From Streptomyces sp. NBC_01689 (GTDB lineage: Bacteria > Actinomycetota > Actinomycetes > Streptomycetales > Streptomycetaceae): DNA of 64,000 nucleotides. The stretch lies in the NCBI RefSeq assembly GCF_036250675.1, contig NZ_CP109592.1, forward strand, positions 1,736,001 to 1,800,000, written 5' to 3'. The notes beneath the pieces were generated by a model. The model was not told the origin of the DNA. It did not search any database and saw nothing but the letters and a program-made list of their open reading frames with translations. Both the position numbers and the translations under genes were made by a program. Positions 16,301-24,994 of the stretch are shown here, piece after piece (position 1 is the stretch's first letter; each line of letters begins with the position of its first letter).

Positions 16301-17986
16301 ATGGAGAGCACCATTGTCACGACGCCGCCCGCGGCCGTTGCCGGGCGTCCGCGTCGTCCCGGATCGGCCGCGGTGAGATGGCTGACCACCACGGACCACA
16401 AGACGATCGGGACGCTGTACCTGGTCACGGCGTTCGGTTTCTTCTGCGTCGGCGGGGTGATGGCGCTGCTGATGCGCGCCGAGCTCGCGCGGCCCGGACT
16501 GCAGATCATGTCGAACGAGCAGTTCAACCAGGCGTTCACGATGCACGGCACGATCATGCTGCTGATGTTCGCGACGCCGCTGTTCGCGGGCTTCGCGAAC
16601 TGGATCATGCCGCTGCAGATCGGCGCGCCCGACGTGGCGTTCCCGCGGCTGAACATGTTGGCCTACTGGCTCTACCTCCTCGGCTCGCTCATCGCGGTCG
16701 GGGGCTTCCTCACCCCGCAGGGCGCGGCCGACTTCGGCTGGTTCGCCTACGCGCCCCTGTCCGACGCGGTCCACTCACCGGGCGCGGGCGCCGACATGTG
16801 GATCATGGGTCTGGCGCTGTCCGGCTTCGGCACCATCCTCGGCGCGGTCAACTTCATCACCACGATCATCTGCATGCGCGCTCCCGGCATGACGATGTTC
16901 CGTATGCCGATCTTCGTGTGGAACGTGCTGCTGACCGGTGTCCTCGTCCTGCTGGCCTTCCCCGTCCTGGCGGCGGCCCTGTTCGCCCTGGAGGCGGACC
17001 GGAAGTTCGGGGCGCACGTCTTCGACGCGGCCAACGGCGGGGTGCTGTTGTGGCAGCACCTGTTCTGGTTCTTCGGGCATCCGGAGGTGTACATCATCGC
17101 GCTGCCGTTCTTCGGCATCATCTCCGAGGTCATCCCCGTCTTCTCGCGCAAGCCGATGTTCGGCTACATGGGCCTGATCGGCGCGACCATCGCGATCGCG
17201 GGCCTGTCCGTGACCGTGTGGGCGCACCACATGTACGTCACCGGCGGTGTACTGCTGCCGTTCTTCTCCTTCATGACGTTCCTCATCGCCGTACCGACCG
17301 GCGTGAAGTTCTTCAACTGGATCGGAACGATGTGGAAGGGCTCGCTGTCCTTCGAGACACCGATGCTCTGGGCGACCGGCTTCCTCATCACCTTCGTCTT
17401 CGGCGGTCTGACCGGCGTGATGCTCGCGTCGCCGCCGATCGACTTCCACGTCTCCGACTCGTACTTCGTGGTGGCGCACTTCCACTACGTGGTGTTCGGC
17501 ACCGTGGTCTTCGCGATGTTCTCCGGCTTCCACTTCTGGTGGCCGAAGATGACGGGCAAGATGCTCGACGAGCGGCTCGGCAAGATCACCTTCTGGACGC
17601 TGTTCGTGGGCTTCCACGGCACGTTCCTCGTCCAGCACTGGCTGGGTGCGAACGGCATGCAGCGCCGCATCCCCGACTACCTCGCGGTGGAGGGCCTGAC
17701 CACTCTCAACACGGTGTCGACCATCTTCTCGTTCCTGCTGGGCAGTTCCCTCCTGCCGTTCCTCTACAACGTCTGGAAGACCGCCAAGTACGGCGAGAGG
17801 GTCGAGGCCGACGACCCTTGGGGGTACGGCCGTTCACTGGAGTGGGCCACCTCCTGCCCGCCGCCGCGCCACAACTTCCACACCCTGCCGCGGATCCGCA
17901 GCGAGTCCCCCGCCTTCGACCTCCACCACCCGGAGACCGGCGCCGTGCGCCCTCTTCCGGAGACGGCGCGCGGAGGGTCGCGATGA
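16301..17986 (+). CDS. ctaD: Cytochrome c oxidase subunit I (orphan paralogue)
   Basis: 561 residues with about 12 transmembrane helices. The heme a ligand His is in [10 protein letters not shown]. The cross-linked His-Tyr of the CuB site is in FFGHPEVYI, the CuB His pair in VWAHHMYV, and the heme a3/low-spin ligands in [11 protein letters not shown]. This is an aa3-type proton-pumping oxidase core subunit that reduces oxygen to water in the membrane. No subunit II, III or IV gene is next to it, so it must share partners made elsewhere or form an alternative complex. A small membrane protein gene overlaps its stop (ATGA). Confidence 0.93.
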   Translation: MESTIVTTPPAAVAGRPRRPGSAAVRWLTTTDHKTIGTLYLVTAFGFFCVGGVMALLMRAELARPGLQIMSNEQFNQAFTMHGTIMLLMFATPLFAGFANWIMPLQIGAPDVAFPRLNMLAYWLYLLGSLIAVGGFLTPQGAADFGWFAYAPLSDAVHSPGAGADMWIMGLALSGFGTILGAVNFITTIICMRAPGMTMFRMPIFVWNVLLTGVLVLLAFPVLAAALFALEADRKFGAHVFDAANGGVLLWQHLFWFFGHPEVYIIALPFFGIISEVIPVFSRKPMFGYMGLIGATIAIAGLSVTVWAHHMYVTGGVLLPFFSFMTFLIAVPTGVKFFNWIGTMWKGSLSFETPMLWATGFLITFVFGGLTGVMLASPPIDFHVSDSYFVVAHFHYVVFGTVVFAMFSGFHFWWPKMTGKMLDERLGKITFWTLFVGFHGTFLVQHWLGANGMQRRIPDYLAVEGLTTLNTVSTIFSFLLGSSLLPFLYNVWKTAKYGERVEADDPWGYGRSLEWATSCPPPRHNFHTLPRIRSESPAFDLHHPETGAVRPLPETARGGSR

Positions 17987-18339
17987 CCGCCATGGACGAC
18001 CGCCCGCTCGATCCACGCGTCCTCATCGGCGAGTTGGAGGGTCATCTGCTGATCGAGGCCACCCGTGCCGAGGGGCGCGTGGCGGCGGCCCGCTTCGCCC
18101 GGTCCCTGGTCTGGCTGACGGACACCCAGCGGGAGGAGGTGGAGGCGTCCTATGCGGACGACTACCTGACGCTCACCCGCCGCTCCTGGGAGCGGACGGC
18201 GCTGCGCGGCCGAGAGTTGCGGGCCGAGTACGAGGCGGCCTACCGCGCGCTGCGGCACCGGCTGTGCGCCGCCTCCCTGCTCGGCGCCGCCGCCCTGGTC
18301 ACGGTCCTGGTGGCACTCACCTCGGCGGGCGCGCGCTGA
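17983..18339 (+). CDS. Small C-tail-anchored protein coupled to ctaD
   Basis: 118 residues, start ATG overlapping the ctaD stop. The first 90 residues form a charged, helical soluble part ([42 protein letters not shown]). The C-terminus is one membrane helix ([23 protein letters not shown]). It resembles no respiratory subunit I can name. Coupling to subunit I suggests an assembly or accessory role, which is inference. Confidence 0.7.
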   Translation: MTAMDDRPLDPRVLIGELEGHLLIEATRAEGRVAAARFARSLVWLTDTQREEVEASYADDYLTLTRRSWERTALRGRELRAEYEAAYRALRHRLCAASLLGAAALVTVLVALTSAGAR

Positions 18340-18402
18340 CCGGCGGGGTACGGACGACAGAGGAGGCGGACCGGTGCGCGGGCCGTCCGGCGGCGCCGCG
18401 GC

Positions 18403-19643
18403 CTATTCCACCGCGGCCCAGTCGAGCGTCCGTCGCACCGCCTTCTTCCATCCCGCGTACCCCTCCTCACGCCGGTCCTCGGACCACCGGGGCTCCCAGC
18501 GCCTGGACTCCCGCCAGTGGGTGCGCAGTTCATCGGGGTCCCGCCAGAAACCGGTGGCCAGTCCGGCCGCGTAGGCGGCGCCCAGCGCGGTGGTCTCGGT
18601 GACGGCCGGGCGGCTGACGGGGACGCCGAGGACATCGGCCTGGATCTGCATGCAAAGGTCGTTGGCGGTCACACCGCCGTCGACCTTGAGCACGTCGAGG
18701 TGGACCCCGGAGTCCTGTTCCATCGCCTCGACGACGTCACGGCTCTGGTAGCAGATGGCTTCCAGGGTGGCCCGGGCCAGATGTCCGCCGTCGTTGTACC
18801 GGGCGAGGCCGACGATCGCGCCGCGGGCGTCGGAGCGCCAGTAGGGGGCGAACAGACCCGAGAACGCCGGGACGAAGTACACACCGCCGTTGTCCTCGAC
18901 CGTACGGGCCAGCGTCTCGCTCTCGGCCGCGTTCTTGATGATCTTCATCTGGTCACGCAGCCACTGGACCGCGGAGCCGGTGACCGCGATGGGTGGGGAG
19001 CATCGCACGCGGGATGCCGAAGAAGCCCAGCAGTTCGTCGTCCCAGTCGGGGGTCTCCAGGTCCATCAGCATGGTGCGGCTCGCGTTGGTCACGTCGGTG
19101 GCGTGGACCCCTCCGTGCGGGCCGCCGGTGAGGTTCCACAGGACCCAGCAGTCCGTGGTGCCGAAGACGGCGTGGCCCTTCTCCGCCGCCTCGCGGACGC
19201 CGTTCACGTTCTCCAGGATCCACTGATCTTGCCGCCGGAGAAGTAGGTGGCCGGCGGCAGGCCGGACTTGCGGCGGATCACGTCGCCGCGGCCCGAGCGT
19301 TCCAGGGCCGCGGCGATGGAGTCGGTGCGGGTGTCCTGCCACACGATCGCGTTGCCGTAGGGACGGCCGTCGGGGGGGGTCCCAGACGACGGTGGTCTCG
19401 CGCTGGTTGGTGATGCCGATCGCCGCCAGGTCGGCCCCGGACAGGTCCCCGTGCCGCAGCGCGTGCTGGATCACCGCCTCGGTGCGTTCCCAGATCTCCA
19501 CGGGGTCGTGCTCGACCCGGCCGGAGCGCGGCAGGATCTGGGTGTGTTCCAGCTGGTGTTTCGCCACCTCGCCGCCCGCCTGGTCGAAGACCATGAACCG
19601 GGTGCTGGTGGTCCCCTGGTCCAGCGCCGACGAAATCAGCCAT
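18403..19643 (-). pseudogene. glpK: Decayed glycerol kinase gene
   Basis: Fragments of glycerol kinase lie in order but in changing frames. [13 protein letters not shown] and [15 protein letters not shown] start the fold. The frame then shifts at a run of eight G (19372-19379) and shifts back near 19227, where a base is missing in what should read [22 protein letters not shown] and IPRAMLP follow. At about 18990 the sequence jumps directly to [14 protein letters not shown], skipping roughly 95 codons, and runs to the normal C-terminus. The first codons are also out of frame. Frameshifts alone could be sequencing errors, but the internal deletion is not compatible with a working kinase. The neighbouring glycerol channel gene is intact. 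Confidence 0.85.
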
Positions 19644-19682
19644 GGGGTGCCGCCTTCTGCCGTGGTGTCAGGCCGTGAGGTG

Positions 19683-20528
19683 TCAGGCCTTGGAGGCAGG
19701 GACTCGGCCGGGAGGCTCGGGCTCCGCCGCGGGCAGGAACCTGCCGACGACGCCCTTGTACAGCGCCCCGCCGAGCAGACCGCCGACCAGCGGACCGATG
19801 ATCGGCACCCAGAAGTAGAGGTTTCCGTACTGGTCCCGCCAGGCTCCGCGGTAGCCGGTGAGGAAACTGGCGAGCCGGGGACCGAAGTCGCGCGCCGGGT
19901 TGATGGCGTAACCCGCGTTGGTGCCCCACGCCATCCCGATGCCCACCACGACCAGACCGGTGATGAACGCGCCCAGGTTGGCGCCGGGCGGGGTGTTGAG
20001 CAGGTCCGTGATGGCGAGGATCAGGAGCAGCAGCAGAGCGGTACCGATGACCTGGTCGCGGAAGGCGCCCCACTCGTGGACCGGCAGGTTCGGGTTGCCG
20101 TTGGCGGGCAGGGTGGAGAACACCGTCTGGGTCTTCACGGTGTGACCGGGGTCCGCCTTCGCGAGGGCCTCGGTGTAGTTCCAGCGCACGAGCAGCGCCG
20201 CCACGAAAGCCCCCGCCGTCTGAGCCAGCGCGTACGGCGCCACCTTGCTCCAGGGGAATCCCTTGAACGCGGCCAGCGTCACCGTCACCGCGGGGTTGAG
20301 ATGGGCGCCGCTGAGGCGTGCCGCGACATAGACACCCATGGTGACGCCGATGCCCCAGGCCCAGGAGATGCTGTCGTGGTCACCGAGTCCACCCGGCGGG
20401 GTCGTGAGGGCGCCGCCGGCGACCACCTGGGCCACCACCGCGCACCCGAAGAGGATGAGCACCATGGTGCCGACGAATTCGGCGGCCATCTCACCCACCA
20501 GGCCCAGCCTGTCGAACCGCTCCTTCAT
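19683..20528 (-). CDS. MIP family channel, glycerol/aquaglyceroporin type
   Basis: About 281 residues from the ATG at 20528; in-frame starts at 20594 (ATG) and 20618 (GTG) are alternatives, none with a strong ribosome binding site. It has six membrane helices and two half-helices carrying the NPA motifs (AHLNPAVT and YAINPARD). The Asp after the second NPAR is typical of glycerol facilitators. It passes glycerol or small neutral solutes across the membrane. It lies immediately upstream of the glpK remnant in the same orientation, so the original operon was facilitator then kinase. Confidence 0.88.
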   Translation of the reverse strand: MKERFDRLGLVGEMAAEFVGTMVLILFGCAVVAQVVAGGALTTPPGGLGDHDSISWAWGIGVTMGVYVAARLSGAHLNPAVTVTLAAFKGFPWSKVAPYALAQTAGAFVAALLVRWNYTEALAKADPGHTVKTQTVFSTLPANGNPNLPVHEWGAFRDQVIGTALLLLLILAITDLLNTPPGANLGAFITGLVVVGIGMAWGTNAGYAINPARDFGPRLASFLTGYRGAWRDQYGNLYFWVPIIGPLVGGLLGGALYKGVVGRFLPAAEPEPPGRVPASKA

Positions 20529-20689
20529 GGAAGCCCGCTTTCCCGCCGGCTCGGGACCGGCCGTCGACTGCCCGAGCTTGTCCGACCTCAGCATAGGGCG
20601 ATCATCAGATACCCGCACTTACAGGCAGATATCGGGCGTGACAGGTGGTGACCCGGGGGACGGGCGGGGGTGTACCCGGTCTCGCCCGG

Positions 20690-20809
20690 GTCCGGCCCTC
20701 CGTGTCACGGTCACGGTCCGGCCCTCCGTGTCACGGTCACGGTCCGGCCCTCCGTGTCACGGTCCGGCCCTCCGGGTCGCGGTCTTACGGTCCGACCCTC
20801 CGGGTCACG
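20690..20809. repeat. Tandem repeat at the 3' end of the tetracycline protection gene
   Basis: Four to five imperfect units built on TCCGGCCCTCCGTGTCACGG with spacing of 20-28 bases (two 26-base units, then shorter ones). The last unit encodes the final residues NVTRRVGP of the protection protein and contains its stop (TAA at 20785-20787 on the minus strand). The others lie just downstream, as if the gene end had been copied several times. Confidence 0.75.
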
Positions 20810-22773
20810 TTCAGCAGGTACTCCTTGCGGTCGAGCGGGTTGAGATCGGTCCGCGGTCGCTCGGGGACCGTTCCCCCGGCGGCCGGCGCGTAGTGGTCGA
20901 AGGCGCATTCCCACTCGCCCTCGCCACGGGTCAGGCCAGGCAGCCGCTGCTGCAGCCCGTGCACCCGGGCGACCGGGACACTGCCCTCCAGCACGCACGC
21001 CGTTCCGCGCGTCTCGGTGGTGGCGGGCACGGCCTGCTCCCGCACCAGGAGCGGGAGCACCGCCCCCAGCGTGTCGGAGGGTACCTCCAGCCGGAAGCGG
21101 TCCATCGGCTCGTGGACCCGGGTGCCCGCCGCGCGCAGCGCATCCATCACCACCAGCGGGGTCACGCCCCGGAAGTCGGCGCCGGTGCTGGACATGCTCT
21201 TGTCGAAGCCCTGATGGGCGTGGCTCTGACGGGGCGAGTAGCCGCAGTGGGTCATCGTGACCGTGCAGTCGATTACCTGCCAGCCGTGGATGCCCTGGGC
21301 CAGGGTCTCGCGCACACTGTCCTCGACCGCCTTGAAGAACGCGTACGGCATCGCTCCGAGTTCGACCTCCAGCCGGAACTCCACGCCCGCGCCGGGCGGC
21401 GCCGGATCGACGCGCAGCCCGACGGTCGCGAGAAAGGGGTTGGGGTCCTTCCCGTTGAACTCGACCGCCGTGCCGCTGCCCACCAGCCGCTCGACGCACA
21501 GCGGTGTCGTCTCCCGGAACAGGACGTCGACACCGAACTCGTCGGCGAGCGTGGCCTGCAGGACCTCCTTCTGCACCTCGCCGTAGAGCGACACGGAGAC
21601 CTGTCCGCGCAGCTCGTCCTGGCGCAGGCCGATCAGCGGGTCCTGTTCGGCCAGCCGGGTGAGCGCGAGGTGGAGTGCGCGCCGGTCGGCAGGGCTGCGG
21701 GGAACGACGACGGTCTCCAGGGTCGGGGGCGAGAAGTGACCCGCGTCGCCCGGCGTCCTCCGCGGTACGCCGACGCTGTCCCCGACGCGGATGTCCCCGA
21801 GTCCCCGGAGCTTGCCGATCCGCCCAGCGGTCACGGCCGGTTCCGGCACCGCCTCACCGCGGTCGAACACGCTGATCGCGGTGACCTTGGCCTCCTGGCC
21901 GTCGCGCAGGAGGACCCGGTCGCGGGTCCGCAACGTCCCGGAGAACAGCCGGACGTAGGCGGACTTCTCCCCGGCCGGGCCGCGTTCCACCTTGAAGACG
22001 GTGCCCGAGACCGGTCCGTCGGCCGCGCCCCCGGCCGGGGGCAGCAGTTCCCTGATCCCCGCGATCAGGTCCTCGACCCCCGCGCCCGTCATGGCCGACC
22101 CGAAGAACACCGGGTGCACCAGCGCCCGCCCGGTCTGACGCGCCAGGGCGTCGTGGAAGAGAGCGCGGGAGACCCGTCCCTCGACATACGCGGCCAGCAG
22201 CGCGTCGTCGTGCTCGGCGAGCAGATCCGTCCGTGCCGCACGGAGCCGGTCCGCGGTGAACCGGGTGAAGAGGGCGTCGCGGGTGCCCGGCCCGCGTACC
22301 TCGCCCATCGGGACGATCGCCGGGGTGAGCCGCTCGGCGATGTTCCGCAGCAGGGACGCGTAGCGGGCGCCGGCGCGGTCGATCTTGTTCACGAAGACGA
22401 GGGTGGGGATCAGCAGCCTCCGCAACGTCCGCATCAGCACGCGGGTCTGCGCCTGGACGCCCTCCACGGCCGAGATCACGAGCACGGCCCCGTCGAGCAC
22501 GCTCAGGGCCCGCTCCACCTCGGCGATGAAGTCGGGGTGTCCGGGGGTGTCGATGAGGTTGACGGTGAAGTCGTCGCCGATCGTGAAGGAGACGACGGCG
22601 GACTTGATGGTGATACCGCGCTGCCGTTCGAGCGCGAGGGAATCGGTCTGCGTGCTTCCGTCGTCGACGCTGCCGATCTCGTCGATGACGCCGACCGTGT
22701 GGAGGAGACGCTCGGTCAGGCTTGTCTTACCGGCGTCCACGTGTGCCAGGATTCCGAGGTTGAGCAGGTGCAC
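20785..22773 (-). CDS. Tetracycline resistance ribosomal protection protein, Otr(A)/TetM family
   Basis: 662 residues from a GTG start. The GTPase domain has LNLGILAHVDAGKTSLTERLL, the switch region RGITIKSAVVSF, DTPGHPDF and NKIDRAG. The remainder follows EF-G architecture, with the domain IV loop signature SPRQSHAHQG. The protein binds the ribosome like EF-G and dislodges tetracycline. Length and the opening residues match the streptomycete Otr(A) type. No tetracycline biosynthesis genes are nearby, so it may be a resident intrinsic resistance or translation factor. Neighbours do not suggest a mobile element. The C-terminal codons lie in a tandem repeat. Confidence 0.92.
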   Translation of the reverse strand: MHLLNLGILAHVDAGKTSLTERLLHTVGVIDEIGSVDDGSTQTDSLALERQRGITIKSAVVSFTIGDDFTVNLIDTPGHPDFIAEVERALSVLDGAVLVISAVEGVQAQTRVLMRTLRRLLIPTLVFVNKIDRAGARYASLLRNIAERLTPAIVPMGEVRGPGTRDALFTRFTADRLRAARTDLLAEHDDALLAAYVEGRVSRALFHDALARQTGRALVHPVFFGSAMTGAGVEDLIAGIRELLPPAGGAADGPVSGTVFKVERGPAGEKSAYVRLFSGTLRTRDRVLLRDGQEAKVTAISVFDRGEAVPEPAVTAGRIGKLRGLGDIRVGDSVGVPRRTPGDAGHFSPPTLETVVVPRSPADRRALHLALTRLAEQDPLIGLRQDELRGQVSVSLYGEVQKEVLQATLADEFGVDVLFRETTPLCVERLVGSGTAVEFNGKDPNPFLATVGLRVDPAPPGAGVEFRLEVELGAMPYAFFKAVEDSVRETLAQGIHGWQVIDCTVTMTHCGYSPRQSHAHQGFDKSMSSTGADFRGVTPLVVMDALRAAGTRVHEPMDRFRLEVPSDTLGAVLPLLVREQAVPATTETRGTACVLEGSVPVARVHGLQQRLPGLTRGEGEWECAFDHYAPAAGGTVPERPRTDLNPLDRKEYLLNVTRRVGP

Positions 22774-23053
22774 CGGGTGTCATGTCCTTCGAAGTGGGGG
22801 TGATTCCTTCCTGGGGCGGACATGAACGGTGTGCGCATCGCTGCTCCTTGATCCCGGTGGATGTGTCCCGTGCAGTGCAGCAGCCGCCCCGTCCCGGTGG
22901 CAACGGATTAACGGTCAACCAGTGCCCGGCGCGGCGGGGCCGTGCCGGAACGGCTGGCGGGCTCGGGGGGAGGAGCGGACCCTTGAGGGGAAACGGGCCC
23001 CTCGGACGGGCCGTGGTCCGCGACGAGCGGGTGAGCGGAGAGCGGGGCGAGCG

Positions 23054-24325
23054 ATGCGTGAGATCCTCCCGGCGCTGAACCGGTGGTACAGGGCGGGCTC
23101 GCCCTTCGGCCTCGCCACGGTGGTCTCGGTCAGCCGGAGCGCGCCCCGCGACCCCGGAGCGGCGATGGCGGTGGGGCCGGGCGACGAGGTCGTGGGCAGC
23201 GTGTCCGGCGGCTGTGTCGAGGGCGCCGTCTTCGAGCTGGCCCGGGAGGTGGTGGCGTCCGGCGAGGCACGCGTGGAGACGTTCGGGTACAGCGACGAGG
23301 ACGCGTTCGCCGTCGGCCTCACCTGTGGAGGCGAGATCAGCCTGCTGGTGCGCAGGGTGACGCCCGGCGAGGACCCCTCCTTCGGGGCGGTGGCCGAGTC
23401 GGTGGCCGCCGGGCGCGCGGTGACCGTGGCGACGGTGCTGGCGGGGCCCGCGCCGCTCGGCGCCGTCCGCGCCGTGTGGCCGGACGAGGCGGCCGGGTCA
23501 CTGGGCTCGCCGGGCCTGGACGCGGCCGTCACCGCGGACGCCCGTGGTGAGCTCGCCCAGGGTGCCACCGTGCGGCGGCACTACGGACGGCACGGCGAGC
23601 GTCGTGAGGACGAGGTGACCGTCTTCCTGCAGTCCTTCGCCCCGCCGCCGCGCATGCTCGTCTTCGGGGCGATCGACTACGCCGCCGCGGTGGCCCGTGT
23701 CGGGGACTTCCTGGGGTACCGCGTCACGGTGTGCGACGCCCGGCCCGTCTTCGCGACGCCGAAGCGGTTCCCGGCGGGCGTGGAGGTGGTCGTCGACTGG
23801 CCGCACCGCTATCTGCGGGGGACGACGACCGACGCCCGCACGGTGATCTGCGTCCTCACCCACGACCCGAAGTTCGACGTGCCCCTGCTGGAGGAGGCGC
23901 TGCGCCGCCCGGCCGCGTACATCGGCGCGATGGGCAGCCGCCGCACCCATGACGACCGGACGAAACGGCTCGTCGAGGCGGGTGTCCGGCCGGACGAGCT
24001 GTCCCGGCTCCGCTCACCGGTCGGTCTCGACCTCGGGGCGCGGACCCCGGAGGAGGTGGCCGTGTCCGTCGCCGCGGAGATCGTGGCACTGCGCTGGGGC
24101 GGCACCGGGGCACCGCTGACGCTGACGGACGGCGAGATCCATCCGAGGGGGCTCGGTCCGCCGGGCGCGGGAACGCCGGAAGCGGTGCGGGGAGGAGTGC
24201 GGGCGGCCCCACCGGAAGGGGTGCCGGGAGGAGTGCCGGCGGCCCCGCCCGAAGGAGCGCCGGCACGCTCGCCGGGCGCGGCCGCCACGGGAACACCCAC
24301 CGGGAGAGGGGCGGCCGCCCCCTGA
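23054..24325 (+). CDS. XdhC family molybdoenzyme maturation protein
   Basis: 423 residues. The N-terminal XdhC/CoxI domain has FGLATVVSVSRSAPRDPGAAMAV, SVSGGCVEGAVFELA and TCGGEI. The C-terminal Rossmann domain has RMLVFGAIDYAAAVARVGDFLGYRV, VCVLTHDPKFDVPLLEEAL, YIGAMGSRRTH and RLRSPVGLDLGARTPEEVAVSVAAEI. Such proteins bind and help sulfurate the molybdenum cofactor for xanthine dehydrogenase-type enzymes. No molybdoenzyme gene is in the window. The last 50 or so residues are a low-complexity Pro/Gly/Ala tail with repeats of the kind APPEGVPGG, an apparent expansion beyond the normal end. Confidence 0.88.
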   Translation: MREILPALNRWYRAGSPFGLATVVSVSRSAPRDPGAAMAVGPGDEVVGSVSGGCVEGAVFELAREVVASGEARVETFGYSDEDAFAVGLTCGGEISLLVRRVTPGEDPSFGAVAESVAAGRAVTVATVLAGPAPLGAVRAVWPDEAAGSLGSPGLDAAVTADARGELAQGATVRRHYGRHGERREDEVTVFLQSFAPPPRMLVFGAIDYAAAVARVGDFLGYRVTVCDARPVFATPKRFPAGVEVVVDWPHRYLRGTTTDARTVICVLTHDPKFDVPLLEEALRRPAAYIGAMGSRRTHDDRTKRLVEAGVRPDELSRLRSPVGLDLGARTPEEVAVSVAAEIVALRWGGTGAPLTLTDGEIHPRGLGPPGAGTPEAVRGGVRAAPPEGVPGGVPAAPPEGAPARSPGAAATGTPTGRGAAAP

Positions 24326-24382
24326 GCGCACCCGTTCCGACGTCACGCCCCCACCGGTGCCACCCGTCCCGCCCCGAACCCC

Positions 24383-24925
24383 TCAGCCGGTTCCGTCCAC
24401 GTCCCCCCGGTGCGCCGCGCGGGGCGGCAGCCGGTGCAGCGTCAAGCCGGTGAGCCGGCCGTCGGCCACGGTCGCGGTCATGTACGTGCAGTGCGGCTGA
24501 CGGCGGCGGTCCGTCGGGGAGCCCGGGTTCAGCAGACGCAGGCCGGTGCCGGTGGTGGTGTCCCAGGGGATGTGACTGTGTCCGAAGACCAGGACGTCGA
24601 GGTCGGGGAAGCGCTCGGCGCAGCGCGGCTCCCGGCCCCGGGCGGCGCCCGTCTCGTGCACGACCCCGAGGCGCAGGCCGTCCAGCTCCGCACGGGCGAC
24701 CTCGGGCAGGCGGGCGCGCAGCTCCGGGCCGTCGTTGTTGCCATGCACCGCGACGAGCCTCCGCGCCCGTTCCTCCAGCAGGTCGAGGGTGGCGGTGTCG
24801 ACCCAGTCCCCGGCGTGGACGACGACGTCGGCGAGCGGGAGTTCGGCCATCAGCCGTGGGGGGAGTTCCCTGGCCCGCGTGGGGAGATGCGTGTCGGACA
24901 TCAGCAGCAGGCGCACGGTGTCCAC
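24383..24925 (-). CDS. YfcE/MJ0936-type metallophosphoesterase
   Basis: About 180 residues. Metal-binding motifs appear in order: MSDTHLP (D-x-H), HAGDWVD (GD-x-D variant), VHGNNDGP (GN-[H/D] with N-D), GVVHETGA and FGHSHIPW (GH-x-H). This is a minimal calcineurin-like phosphodiesterase of the YfcE family; the natural substrate is unknown. The GTG at 24925 is a likely start; a second GTG three codons on is possible. A 50-bp palindromic hairpin separates it from the phosphatase gene upstream, so it is probably transcribed alone. Confidence 0.85.
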   Translation of the reverse strand: MDTVRLLLMSDTHLPTRARELPPRLMAELPLADVVVHAGDWVDTATLDLLEERARRLVAVHGNNDGPELRARLPEVARAELDGLRLGVVHETGAARGREPRCAERFPDLDVLVFGHSHIPWDTTTGTGLRLLNPGSPTDRRRQPHCTYMTATVADGRLTGLTLHRLPPRAAHRGDVDGTG

Positions 24926-24933
24926 CCTATGGT

Positions 24934-24983
24934 CCGGACCCGCGCCGGGGGCCGTCCCGGGACGGCCCCCGGCGCGGGTCCGG
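24934..24983. terminator. Perfect 25+25 bp palindrome, strong terminator
   Basis: Bases 24934-24958 are the exact reverse complement of 24959-24983. The left arm begins CCGGACCCGCGCC and the centre is GTCCC/GGGAC with no spacer. It begins 12 bases beyond the stop of the SpoIIE-type gene and ends transcription before the phosphoesterase gene. Confidence 0.8.
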
Positions 24984-24994
24984 CCCTCGGCCGC

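Noticed and set aside
18403..20618. Functional glpF-glpK operon
   Set aside because: The kinase part lacks about 95 codons and changes frame several times.
22727..22918. Leader peptide of a translational attenuator before the tetracycline protection gene
   Set aside because: A 63-codon frame overlaps the gene start, but I could not see alternative stem-loops or a ribosome binding site to support attenuation.
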